DNA of 64,000 nucleotides from a virus. The notes beneath the pieces were generated by a model, which was not told the DNA's origin, searched no databases, and worked only from the letters and a program-made list of their open reading frames with translations. The stretch is taken from the IMG/VR virus record IMGVR_UViG_3300044732_001952, positions 1 through 64,000 of that record; one strand, given 5' to 3'. Numbering within the stretch: the first letter of the stretch is position 1; each line of letters opens with the position of its first letter. This document shows, one piece after another, positions 23,104 through 30,083 of the stretch. Position numbers and translations under genes: made by a program.

Positions 23104-24053
23104 TATTTGTTTAGGTTTAAAAACAATCCTGAACCACCTGCTACCGTTGTTGGTAATTTTCCATCCCAAGCAGACGCCTTTAAGTACTCAATATACATAG
23201 GTGTTAATTGAGTTTGTTTAATCTTAATTGAAAGTGCTGACGCATTTGCGTTGATTATAGTTTCAGCAGAATCCGCTCTTGCTACGGCTACTTTACGTCT
23301 TCCTTCAGAGATTGCTGCGATAGCTTGTTGTTCAGAGGCTTCAGCTTGTTGGATAGCCTTTGTTTTAGCGATAATTGACTCTTGTAATGCCTCAGGTGGT
23401 GTGATATTAGTTCTCAACTGAGATACGTTAAACCATTTAGATAACCTAACATTACATTCTGCAACAATTGCTGATTCAAATGCTTGTCGGTGATTAAAAA
23501 TACTATCTACCTCCCATGTGTTAGCTACGTCATTTACTGCCCCAATAATAGCGTTTTTCAACCAACCCTTTTCAATTTCACTAATAGATAATCTTAAATT
23601 AACAAACATATCACCAATAGCATCCTCACGTAGAGAATAGTTAAATGTTGGTTTAATGGTTGCTGAGAATCCACCTTTAAGGATTACACCTTGGTCTTCA
23701 TACTCAATGTGTTGTTGGTATGTTGGAAACTCCAATACTTGTTCTGTCCAAGTGTTATAAAGTACCCAACCAGTTTTATACTGATAACTTGATACACCTC
23801 GTTGGTCTCCGACCAAATTAATCTTTAATCCTTTGTGACCTGCGTCAACTTTTTCAATCGCAAACGGTTGGGTCATTGAAATAACGATACCTACAACAAA
23901 AATACCAATCGGTTTAATGAGCCAAGATGGGTTGAATCGTTTACTATCATGACCGTAATGGTTTTGGGTTACCGTAAACATACTACCTCTTGTTTTTAGA
24001 ACGGTAAGGATAACCGCAATTAAACATACTACAAAAATTACTGTACTAATCAT
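23103..24053 (-). CDS. SPFH/prohibitin-family membrane protein
   Basis: 316 residues. Two N-terminal hydrophobic segments (3-19 and 46-62), then the band-7 domain (IEKVDAGHKGLKINLVG), then an Ala/Glu/Gln-rich coiled coil (TKAIQQAEASEQQAIAAISE). Prohibitin-type proteins form large membrane rings and in bacteria often act with FtsH. A phage copy could protect phage proteins from membrane proteolysis or organise lysis; that is inference. ATGA overlap with the upstream small membrane gene. Confidence 0.88.
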   Translation of the reverse strand: MISTVIFVVCLIAVILTVLKTRGSMFTVTQNHYGHDSKRFNPSWLIKPIGIFVVGIVISMTQPFAIEKVDAGHKGLKINLVGDQRGVSSYQYKTGWVLYNTWTEQVLEFPTYQQHIEYEDQGVILKGGFSATIKPTFNYSLREDAIGDMFVNLRLSISEIEKGWLKNAIIGAVNDVANTWEVDSIFNHRQAFESAIVAECNVRLSKWFNVSQLRTNITPPEALQESIIAKTKAIQQAEASEQQAIAAISEGRRKVAVARADSAETIINANASALSIKIKQTQLTPMYIEYLKASAWDGKLPTTVAGGSGLFLNLNK

Positions 24054-24241
24054 TTTTCTTCTTTTTTATTATTTAAAACTTTGATGGTTTCGTTTCCTAC
24101 TAATCCTACGAGTGCAACCATTCCAACGAAACCTAAAAGTTGGATGAACCCGTTTACTTCTCTACTTACAAGGTAATCCCCGTAATAAGTTGTGATAACA
24201 ATAAATGCTAACCACATTAAAAACAATTTAAAATATTCCAT
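24050..24241 (-). CDS. Small two-helix membrane protein
   Basis: 63 residues with two hydrophobic helices (about 5-22 and 32-50) and a basic tail. Leads the SPFH operon, overlaps it by 4 bases, and has TATATTTG 4 bases before the ATG. Confidence 0.75.
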   Translation of the reverse strand: MEYFKLFLMWLAFIVITTYYGDYLVSREVNGFIQLLGFVGMVALVGLVGNETIKVLNNKKEEK

Positions 24242-24245
24242 AACA

Positions 24246-24253
24246 CAAATATA
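24246..24253 (-). promoter_or_regulatory. -7 box TATATTTG, leaderless spacing
   Basis: TATATTTG-TGTT-ATG at the head of the SPFH operon. Confidence 0.7.
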
Positions 24254-24284
24254 TAGTTATTTTTTTAATTAAACAATATAAAAA

Positions 24285-24315
24285 CAAAAAACCCCTAACA
24301 TTTCTGAAAGGGGTC
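24285..24315 (-). terminator. Terminator of the ferritin gene
   Basis: CCCCTTTCAGAAATGTTAGGGG followed by T6 on the minus strand. Confidence 0.8.
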
Positions 24316-24336
24316 CTTATTCGATGATACAATTAC

Positions 24337-24957
24337 TTAAAAATAAGTTTGTTCAAAATAAAGTATTTGGAATTTATCCCCTTTATCAATCAAATTGGAT
24401 GCGTTAATCAAATCATTGTATTCAATTACAGCTCCTTTTTGGATTTCTCTAAATTCAGTTAAAAAATCAAATGTTGTGATATCATCAGAAAAAACATCCT
24501 GAGAATCTTTATTATAATCTTTCATTAAAGCCAACTCCATAGTGTAAGCTCCATAAACAACATCAAGTAAATTACCAAAAGTGTGTTTTGTTTCTGTTTT
24601 TTCTATTTCAGGTAAAATATTAAAACCTGTCATATACTCTTGTAGTTTTTGAGCGTGTTCTAACTCATCGTCAGCCTCATTTTTAAAGAACTCAGCAGCT
24701 TTCTTATAATTCATATCCTGACACCAGTTAGTAGCCGCTCTATAATAGTAATGAGCTGTATACTCATCTTTAATTCTATTATTAAGAATTTCTATAACCT
24801 TACTACTTAATTTATAAAGTTCAGGTTCACCTTTTGTTTCAGTTTTCTTTTCTTCAGTATCTTTGTTTTCTTCTTCCTCTTCTTGTTCACGAATTCTACT
24901 CTTTCTAAGAATTTCATCAACAATAGCTGAAGTACTTCTATTAATATTTCTACTCAT
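24337..24957 (-). CDS. Ferritin-like protein with N-terminal extension
   Basis: 206 residues. Residues ~60-200 form a four-helix ferritin: RIKDEYTAHYYYRAA and NEADDELEHAQKLQEYM supply Glu, Tyr, Glu and His ligands of the diiron ferroxidase site. The first 50 residues (SAIVDEILRKSRIREQEEEEE) are not part of ferritin and resemble the leaders of the LKE proteins, with I-R-E as a possible cut site. Carries the ATATTTAT element, not the host-type box. Known: ferritins store or detoxify iron. Inference: possibly targeted to the phage head. Confidence 0.8.
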   Translation of the reverse strand: MSRNINRSTSAIVDEILRKSRIREQEEEEENKDTEEKKTETKGEPELYKLSSKVIEILNNRIKDEYTAHYYYRAATNWCQDMNYKKAAEFFKNEADDELEHAQKLQEYMTGFNILPEIEKTETKHTFGNLLDVVYGAYTMELALMKDYNKDSQDVFSDDITTFDFLTEFREIQKGAVIEYNDLINASNLIDKGDKFQILYFEQTYF

Positions 24958-24977
24958 AACTAATTAATTTGTTAATT

Positions 24978-24985
24978 ATAAATAT
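24978..24985 (-). promoter_or_regulatory. ATATTTAT element
   Basis: Twenty bases upstream of the ferritin ATG, in the context GATATTTATAAT. Confidence 0.45.
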
Positions 24986-25010
24986 CCTATAAAAGAAATA
25001 AAAACACTAA

Positions 25011-25298
25011 TTAACCAAGTTGTAGGTCAGAAAATTTTAATCCCCACATCATACCTACCCATAACATTTCTTTTTCTGCTTGTTTTGCATACATACGAAG
25101 GTTCTTTTGGAGATATTTTTTACCCCATTTTTTCCATTCGTCGTATTGAGCTTCAGTCATGGTCCATTGGGCGTACCAATTATCCTTACGGTCCTTGATA
25201 TCGTCATAAGTTACCTCATGACCTGCTATCTTAAACATTTCATTAATAATGTCGACAACAGCTTTGTTCATTTTTTCTTCTCTACTTAATCTAGCCAT
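25011..25298 (-). CDS. Hypothetical protein, 95 aa
   Basis: Helical, Trp/Met-rich (EAQYDEWKKWGKKYLQ, then WVGMMWGLKFSDL). One base after the HAD gene; last member of the unit starting at 26848. Not recognised. Confidence 0.65.
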   Translation of the reverse strand: MARLSREEKMNKAVVDIINEMFKIAGHEVTYDDIKDRKDNWYAQWTMTEAQYDEWKKWGKKYLQKNLRMYAKQAEKEMLWVGMMWGLKFSDLQLG

Positions 25299-25299
25299 A

Positions 25300-25875
25300 T
25301 TACATTAAAAATTTTAAGATTTTTTCTTTAATCCCTGATTGTTTAATTCCCTGTGTTGATTTTGGTGTTAGGACAAAGTTAGTTAACCCACTATTAGGAT
25401 TACCAGAGATTGACCCAAACTTTTCTGACATATCTAAATCATCAACTGCAACCCAATGAGTTACTTCAGGATGTTGCGATAACCAATGTTTGATTTCTGC
25501 TTGTCTCTCATACTCAAGTTTGGCGTAGTTTCTCAATCTTTGCCATTCTCTTGGGTAGATATCTTTAAACATGTCAGTAACCCCAATAGGTCTTTTGATA
25601 ATTCCTTGACTTTGATAGTAGTCCCCAAGTTCCTCAAGAGAAGCTTGGTATCTCCAATCAGAAGATACCACAATCTCAGCTCCTGTTTGTTCAAGGATGG
25701 TATTTAAAACTTTAATTGCTTTCACATCAAAGTTATCTAATCTACAATCAATTGGTCTATCATCAAATTTAACATCAGGATTTTTAGAATGATATTTTTT
25801 AAATTTTTTCATTCTACTACCCCAATTATCTGCCAAACAGATTACACCATCATTATCAAGAAAAATTACTTTCAT
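25300..25875 (-). CDS. HAD-superfamily protein (RNA-repair type)
   Basis: Start at 25875 (MKVIFLDNDGVICLADNWGS); the frame extends 17 codons upstream into the neighbouring gene. About 191 residues. FLDNDGVI is HAD motif I with its Asp nucleophile; VVSSDWR is motif II and VAVDDLDM motif IV. The motif set and length match HAD domains found in Swiss Army Knife RNA-repair proteins. Expected role: phosphatase on nucleic-acid ends or nucleotides. Confidence 0.75.
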   Translation of the reverse strand: MKVIFLDNDGVICLADNWGSRMKKFKKYHSKNPDVKFDDRPIDCRLDNFDVKAIKVLNTILEQTGAEIVVSSDWRYQASLEELGDYYQSQGIIKRPIGVTDMFKDIYPREWQRLRNYAKLEYERQAEIKHWLSQHPEVTHWVAVDDLDMSEKFGSISGNPNSGLTNFVLTPKSTQGIKQSGIKEKILKFLM

Positions 25876-25876
25876 A

Positions 25877-26266
25877 TTAACTTTTAATTTCTGTTTCACA
25901 ATTATCACGCCAATCACTATGACCAACGTTCAAAGGCATACACTTTTCATCAGATTCAAAAATTAACATTAATTCAATTTCGTCATCGTCCAAATGAAAT
26001 TTGAAGTCTTTACCTTTCAAATATTCTATCTTGTCCCTTCCGTTTGTGAAGGTAATATTTTTTTCATCAATACCACATTCTTGAGCAACATTAAATAGAT
26101 TTTTATTTTGGTCCAATATCCACCACCAACCAGCTTCTTTGGCTGCTTTATCACTATGTCTACTAGTAACAATGTGGACATCTAAACCCCTACTCACCAA
26201 ATCTTTGGCGTATTCTTGGACACTCTTAAGAGAAAGCGTACCATCAAAATCAAATGAAACTTTCAT
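25877..26266 (-). CDS. HAD-like hydrolase
   Basis: 129 residues. MKVSFDFDGTLS (motif I, DxD) and VTSRHSD (motif II) then FHLDDDE (motif IV) are visible. Its ATG overlaps the preceding stop (TAATG) and it ends one base before the second HAD gene. Tandem HAD proteins suggest work on successive phosphate ends. Confidence 0.8.
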   Translation of the reverse strand: MKVSFDFDGTLSLKSVQEYAKDLVSRGLDVHIVTSRHSDKAAKEAGWWWILDQNKNLFNVAQECGIDEKNITFTNGRDKIEYLKGKDFKFHLDDDEIELMLIFESDEKCMPLNVGHSDWRDNCETEIKS

Positions 26267-26394
26267 TATTTTAATTTTAATCCTATTAATAATCTAACCC
26301 TTCTCTTGAATCTAATTCTAAGATAACGGTCAACAACTTTTTTAATATCTTTTTTTTGTTGTTTTGTTAATTCTGGTCCCTCAGTATCATACAT
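26266..26394 (-). CDS. Small basic protein, 42 aa
   Basis: Reads MYDTEGPELTKQQKKDIKKV then Arg-rich to the stop. Overlaps genes at both ends (8 bases with 26387-26848, TAATG with 25877-26266). Possibly RNA-binding by charge. Confidence 0.6.
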   Translation of the reverse strand: MYDTEGPELTKQQKKDIKKVVDRYLRIRFKRRVRLLIGLKLK

Positions 26395-26848
26395 AATACT
26401 CAATTTTAACTCTTATACAATCTTGTGATTTACCTTCATTCATTAAAAAGTTATTGATATAACCCATGATATTAGCTGAACCTATTGGGTTAGCTGAATG
26501 AACCACAACTTTAGGGAAATAAAAATTTTTATCCCTTTTTTTCTCAGACCTACTCATGTTGATTCTATGTTCATTCAAAGAATAAAACAAATTAACTAAC
26601 CATTTAACCGCGTCGTAACCAGTTTTTTCTTCTATGTTCTCATAATCTAATTTGTAGTTAGGTGAAACATTGTTATAATACTCATTCATAGCAGTATCAC
26701 CCAAGTCATGGTCTAATGAAATTAATTCGATGTTATTCAAACCAACTTTATTTATTAAGTCTACAAATTCATAAAAACTCCTAACAACCAACCAATCTTT
26801 GTCATTAGGAGTTCTTATGTCATCCAAATATATTTTTACTTTATTCAT
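26387..26848 (-). CDS. Cyclic-phosphate-processing receiver-domain protein
   Basis: 153 residues. IYLDDIRTPNDKDWLVVRS, ISLDHDLGD, TGYDAVKWL and VVHSANPIGSANI fit the cyclic-phosphate processing receiver family: acidic triad, phosphoacceptor-like Asp, His-Ser-Ala-Asn motif. These proteins are predicted to process 2',3'-cyclic phosphate RNA ends. Heads an operon with two HAD proteins; TATCTTTG lies 4 bases before the ATG. Confidence 0.8.
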   Translation of the reverse strand: MNKVKIYLDDIRTPNDKDWLVVRSFYEFVDLINKVGLNNIELISLDHDLGDTAMNEYYNNVSPNYKLDYENIEEKTGYDAVKWLVNLFYSLNEHRINMSRSEKKRDKNFYFPKVVVHSANPIGSANIMGYINNFLMNEGKSQDCIRVKIEYYV

Positions 26849-26852
26849 ACCA

Positions 26853-26860
26853 CAAAGATA
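26853..26860 (-). promoter_or_regulatory. -7 box TATCTTTG, leaderless spacing
   Basis: TATCTTTG-TGGT-ATG. Confidence 0.65.
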
Positions 26861-26865
26861 ACCTA

Positions 26866-27561
26866 TTAATCAACAAATTCCAAATGATTTGTGTTTTTAT
26901 CCCATAAAACATTCACAGGTTTATTGCGGAACTCATATCGTCCATTTAACACAGCTGCGTTAATGTAGTGAGTATTTCCATCAAACACATAACCATAACC
27001 TTCGTGGATGTGTCCAAATACGTGAATTTTTGGTTTGATTACTTCAACTCGTTTCATTAGTTCTTCACAACCAACATTTTGATTTGGGTATTTTACGTAA
27101 TCCAATTTGCCAAATGGTGGTCCGTGAGTGATAAGAATGTCAGTACCAACTGTTATCATATCCCACTTCTCTTTTAAAGCTTGTCCTCTTGGTAAGTTAA
27201 ATGCCCAATTATGAAATTCAGGTTGCCAAGGAGTACCCCAAACTTTAACCATATCGTCATAATCCTCATCACCAACCAATAAAAGTTCGTCTTGTAAATA
27301 TTCAACTGTTTTATAACCAGTTAACAAACCTTTAGTTTCATTAGGTTGGTCTTGGAAACCAAAGTCGTGATTACCTGCTATGAAAATTTTGTGGTCATAG
27401 TTATCAATTTTATCAAACCACTTAAGAAAATTTTCAATTTCAGTTTTATAACCTCTACTAGTGATATCACCAGCACAGATTAACATATCACCACCAGGAA
27501 GAAAACCGTTAAGTTTCTCGTGTTTGGTGTGTGTGTCACTAATAAAGGTTAATTTTTTCAT
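26866..27561 (-). CDS. Calcineurin-like metallophosphoesterase
   Basis: 231 residues. FISDTHTKH (D-x-H), AGDITSRG (GD), AGNHDFGF (GNHD), THGPP and FGHIHEGYG (GHxH) are the five motifs of the family, close to the MPPED/UA20 subgroup. Cleaves phosphodiesters; next to RNA-repair-like genes a 2',3'-cyclic or end-processing role is plausible. TATATTTG lies 5 bases before the ATG. Confidence 0.88.
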   Translation of the reverse strand: MKKLTFISDTHTKHEKLNGFLPGGDMLICAGDITSRGYKTEIENFLKWFDKIDNYDHKIFIAGNHDFGFQDQPNETKGLLTGYKTVEYLQDELLLVGDEDYDDMVKVWGTPWQPEFHNWAFNLPRGQALKEKWDMITVGTDILITHGPPFGKLDYVKYPNQNVGCEELMKRVEVIKPKIHVFGHIHEGYGYVFDGNTHYINAAVLNGRYEFRNKPVNVLWDKNTNHLEFVD

Positions 27562-27566
27562 AATTA

Positions 27567-27574
27567 CAAATATA
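27567..27574 (-). promoter_or_regulatory. -7 box TATATTTG, leaderless spacing
   Basis: TATATTTG-TAATT-ATG, five-base gap. Confidence 0.65.
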
Positions 27575-27604
27575 AGGGTTATTGTTTAATTGGCAAAATA
27601 AAAG

Positions 27605-27687
27605 TACGTCAGGGGGGAGTCGAACCCCCACATCTTAACGATATTGGTTCCTAAAACCAACGCGTCTACCAATTCCGCCACTGACGT
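27605..27687 (-). tRNA. tRNA-Leu (TAG)
   Basis: 83 nt class II; D-arm GGCGGAATTGGTAGACGC, loop TTTAGGA on TTGGT/ACCAA, acceptor ACGTCAG/CTGACGT. Confidence 0.92.
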
Positions 27688-27691
27688 ATGG

Positions 27692-27765
27692 AGCGGGTGG
27701 CGGGATTCAAACCCGCAACTCCCAGCTTGGAAGGCTAGTACTCTAGTCAATTGAGCTACACCCGC
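27692..27765 (-). tRNA. tRNA-Gly (TCC)
   Basis: 74 nt; loop CTTCCAA on CTAGC/GCTGG, acceptor GCGGGTG/CACCCGC. Confidence 0.92.
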
Positions 27766-27809
27766 ATTTGTGGGAACCGCACCCCACCCTGAACTTGTAC
27801 TTTGTTCTA

Positions 27810-27929
27810 TTAAGCGTTTTTTCTTTTAAAAATAAATTTTTTTATTCTTTTAATCAATTTATTTTTTTCTCTTTCTCCTCTAAAAATTTCTCTATGTGAT
27901 TCTAATTTACCTGTTAACACTATCTTCAT
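27810..27929 (-). CDS. Small Lys/Arg-rich peptide, 39 aa
   Basis: ATG at 27929; reads MKIVLTGKLESHREIFRGER then strongly basic (KRIKKFIFKRKNA). Lies inside the tRNA array between Gly and Ala tRNAs. Could bind RNA. Translation not proven. Confidence 0.4.
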   Translation of the reverse strand: MKIVLTGKLESHREIFRGEREKNKLIKRIKKFIFKRKNA

Positions 27930-27962
27930 TAATTTCTTTCTTTTTCTTTTGTTATTTTATTG

Positions 27963-28037
27963 TGGAGATACTCGGAATCGAACCGAGACATCTTCTGAAT
28001 GCAAATCAGATGTTTTAGCCAATTAAACTATATCCCC
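27963..28037 (-). tRNA. tRNA-Ala (TGC)
   Basis: 75 nt; loop TTTGCAT on TCTGA/TCAGA, acceptor GGGGATA/TATCTCC plus A73. The G3-U70 Ala identity pair is not evident, so identity rests on the anticodon. Confidence 0.85.
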
Positions 28038-28042
28038 ATTAG

Positions 28043-28115
28043 TAGCGTGCTGTGGACTCGAACCACCCCTGAAGTTTATGAGACTCCCATGCAACCAATT
28101 ACACCTTGCCGCAAT
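28043..28115 (-). tRNA. tRNA-Met-type (CAT), imperfect acceptor
   Basis: About 73 nt; loop CTCATAA on GGAGT/ACTTC and a T-loop TTCGAGT are clear. The acceptor (TTGCGGC against GCACGCT) pairs poorly. May be an Ile(CAT) or a decaying Met tRNA. Confidence 0.6.
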
Positions 28116-28121
28116 ATAATG

Positions 28122-28191
28122 TACCGAGTATGGGAATTGAACCCACTTGACCATCCTTATGAGAGATAGTTCTTTACCACTAAGCCTCGGT
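28122..28191 (-). tRNA. tRNA-Met-type (CAT)
   Basis: About 70 nt; acceptor ACCGAG/CTCGGT plus A73, loop CTCATAA on TATCT/GGATG, T-arm GTGGG-TTCAATT-CCCAT. Fourth CAT tRNA in the window; one is likely Ile2 needing lysidine. Confidence 0.8.
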
Positions 28192-28199
28192 GTGTTTTG

Positions 28200-28271
28200 T
28201 TCCCCCGCCGGGTAACGCTCCCAGCCCCACGGATTAAAAGTCCGTTGCCTACACTTGTTTGCTACGAGGGA
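28200..28271 (-). tRNA. tRNA-Lys (TTT) with unusual T-loop
   Basis: 72 nt; acceptor TCCCTCG/CGGGGGA plus A73 and loop CTTTTAA on ACGGA/TCCGT are canonical. The T-loop reads AGCGTTA rather than TTCxAxx, and the D-loop lacks the GG pair. Functional status uncertain. Confidence 0.65.
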
Positions 28272-28333
28272 TTGTGTTTGCCATACTTGCCACTTTCCAT
28301 AATCTGACGTTTTTATTTGTTTGTTATTAATTG

Positions 28334-28408
28334 AGCCTCATGTAGGAATCGAACCCACGGCCTTCTGAGTACAAATCAGACGCTCTAAGCCAGCTGAGCT
28401 AATGAGGC
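28334..28408 (-). tRNA. tRNA-Thr (TGT)
   Basis: 75 nt; acceptor GCCTCAT/ATGAGGC, loop TTTGTAC on TCTGA/TCAGA. Confidence 0.92.
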
Positions 28409-28417
28409 AATTTATTG

Positions 28418-28490
28418 TAGTTCCTACAGGGTTCGAACCTGTGACCTTCTCGATGTAAGCGAGTTGCTCTCCCAGCTGAGCTAAGGAACT
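28418..28490 (-). tRNA. tRNA-Val (TAC)
   Basis: 73 nt; acceptor AGTTCCT/AGGAACT plus A73, loop CTTACAT on ACTCG/CGAGA. Confidence 0.92.
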
Positions 28491-28531
28491 GTTTAACCAA
28501 CCTAGGGGTTACTAGGATTTATGGTTAGTTG

Positions 28532-28603
28532 CGGTCCATGCGAGAATCGAACTCGCGGCACATCCGTGACAGGGATGTATGTTGGCCACTACACCAATGG
28601 ACC
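28532..28603 (-). tRNA. tRNA-Asp (GTC)
   Basis: 72 nt; acceptor GGTCCAT/ATGGACC with G73 (Asp identity), loop CTGTCAC on CATCC/GGATG. Confidence 0.93.
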
Positions 28604-28610
28604 ATTTATG

Positions 28611-28700
28611 AGGAAGAGGTAGGATTCGAACCCACGGTACCCTTTCAAAGGTACTTCTGATTTCAAATCAGATGCAATAGACCAACTCTGCCACCCTTCC
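28611..28700 (-). tRNA. tRNA-Ser (TGA)
   Basis: 90 nt class II; loop TTTGAAA on TCTGA/TCAGA, long variable arm GTACCTTTGAAAGGGTAC. Confidence 0.92.
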
Positions 28701-28718
28701 TTTTTTTAAACCGATATA

Positions 28719-28727
28719 TCAAAGAAC
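28719..28727 (-). promoter_or_regulatory. boxA-like motif GTTCTTTGA
   Basis: Eighteen bases 5' of the Ser tRNA that opens the array, just after a terminator-like hairpin. Confidence 0.55.
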
Positions 28728-28760
28728 AAAAAACCCTGAATCTTTTGGACCCAGGGTTAT
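28728..28760 (-). terminator. Terminator between small gene and tRNA array
   Basis: ACCCTGGGTCCAAAAGATTCAGGGTT followed by T5 on the minus strand; upstream of the boxA-like motif, so it may be a regulated or leaky terminator. Confidence 0.6.
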
Positions 28761-28783
28761 TCTATATATAGAGTAAATTCAAA

Positions 28784-28885
28784 TCAACAACTCCAGTATG
28801 ACAACCCATGTCCGTAGAAAAGTGAATCCACTTTCCCATCAACCGTTTTAACGGTCCCTTGTTTGTATGTCATTGTTGTTTTCAT
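28784..28885 (-). CDS. Small protein, 33 aa, upstream of tRNA array
   Basis: ATG at 28885; reads MKTTMTYKQGTVKTVDGKVD then LFYGHGLSYWSC. Preceded by a TATATTTG box at 28928. Same arrangement as 38966-39076 at the head of the other array. Confidence 0.45.
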   Translation of the reverse strand: MKTTMTYKQGTVKTVDGKVDSLFYGHGLSYWSC

Positions 28886-28927
28886 TGAATTTATAAAAAT
28901 TTTTGTTCGTATTAATTAAATATGGTA

Positions 28928-28935
28928 CAAATATA
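28928..28935 (-). promoter_or_regulatory. -7 box TATATTTG
   Basis: In AAATATGGTACAAATATAG context, near-identical to the sequence at 39100-39115. Confidence 0.6.
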
Positions 28936-28964
28936 GTAAAAGTTTATTAATTGTCAAACTATTT

Positions 28965-29642
28965 TTATTCTTTTTTTTCTGTTGCGTATTTTATACCCAT
29001 AATGGTACCTACAATAGAAAATGCATTTGTTAATAGAATACCAAATATGTTAGACCAAGTAGCACTAATAACTTGAGTGTCTTTGCCCATTAATAATGTG
29101 AAGACATAAACACCAGTTGTTACAAAACCCACACCCATGATTATCCATAGAGCAACTCTAACAATGGTGGAGATTAGTTCATTTTGAGTTCTTTTTTGTA
29201 ATAAATCTAAATCGTTTTCGGCCATATCTTTAGCTTTTTCCGCATCTATTCTAGCCTTTTCAGATTTAGCCATTTCATTTTTTAACTCTTCAGTTAATCT
29301 AAGGTTATCTTCTTTCCACTCATTAAGTTCCTTATTCTGAACCTCATACGTCAACTTGGAATCCTCAACGTCTTTTAAAGTTTCCTGTAATTCTTCTAGA
29401 ATTCTTTCGTTTTCATTATTTAAATTAGATAGTTCTTGATTTTGTTTTTGTATTTTTTTTGTCATATCAAGACGCTTCTTCCTTTTTTCGGTATCTCTTA
29501 ATTCACAATCTTTTAAATAATCTTTAAATTCTTCATCATCCTCAGAATCAATTAATTTTGTGATATTACCCTCAAGACCTACATTTTTTTCTTTATATAA
29601 ATCTATTAAACTTTTTTTAGTAAAACTTTCTATTTTAATCAT
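28965..29642 (-). CDS. Coiled-coil protein with two C-terminal membrane helices
   Basis: 225 residues. Residues ~65-160 are a long charged coiled coil; two hydrophobic helices follow (about 160-182 and 195-217). Last gene of the signalling cassette, overlapping the receiver gene by 4 bases. With no DNA-binding domain in the cassette, this membrane protein is a candidate output. Function unknown. Confidence 0.75.
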   Translation of the reverse strand: MIKIESFTKKSLIDLYKEKNVGLEGNITKLIDSEDDEEFKDYLKDCELRDTEKRKKRLDMTKKIQKQNQELSNLNNENERILEELQETLKDVEDSKLTYEVQNKELNEWKEDNLRLTEELKNEMAKSEKARIDAEKAKDMAENDLDLLQKRTQNELISTIVRVALWIIMGVGFVTTGVYVFTLLMGKDTQVISATWSNIFGILLTNAFSIVGTIMGIKYATEKKE

Positions 29643-30076
29643 TTGTAAACTTTAAATGGTGCGGTTCTATTTTTATAACCTTCGTAATCTTTTCTAAATT
29701 CTTCTAGTCTTGGTTCTATATCGTCTGATTTAATAATCCAAAACTGTGCTCCAGCTTGTAATGCTTTAGCTTGTTCATCTGGTTCATTAGACGATGAAAT
29801 TATACCAATAACCACATGGTTACCATATTCAAAGTTTATTTTTCTAATTAACTCAATACCATCAAAAGAACTACCAATAATATTTAAGTCAACAAAAACA
29901 CATTCTGGTTTATTGTCTTCATTACCACTTTGGAACCATTTTTGGAATAGTTTTGCTGCTTCGTCAGAACTGTTTAACGCGTTTAAAGACAAACTTATAT
30001 CTAATAAGGAACACGCATCCTCAAATACTAAATGGAATAAATCCTCGTCATCAACTAATAATATAGAATCAATCAT
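29639..30076 (-). CDS. Single-domain response regulator
   Basis: 145 residues, one receiver domain. VDDEDL (Asp 9, Asp 10), phosphoacceptor Asp 63 in VFVDLNI, Ser 94 and Lys 116 (WIIKSDD) are all in place. No output domain. Sits directly after a histidine kinase gene, so it likely receives phosphate from it, CheY-like, and passes a signal by protein contact. Confidence 0.9.
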   Translation of the reverse strand: MIDSILLVDDEDLFHLVFEDACSLLDISLSLNALNSSDEAAKLFQKWFQSGNEDNKPECVFVDLNIIGSSFDGIELIRKINFEYGNHVVIGIISSSNEPDEQAKALQAGAQFWIIKSDDIEPRLEEFRKDYEGYKNRTAPFKVYK

Positions 30077-30083
30077 TTTTTTT

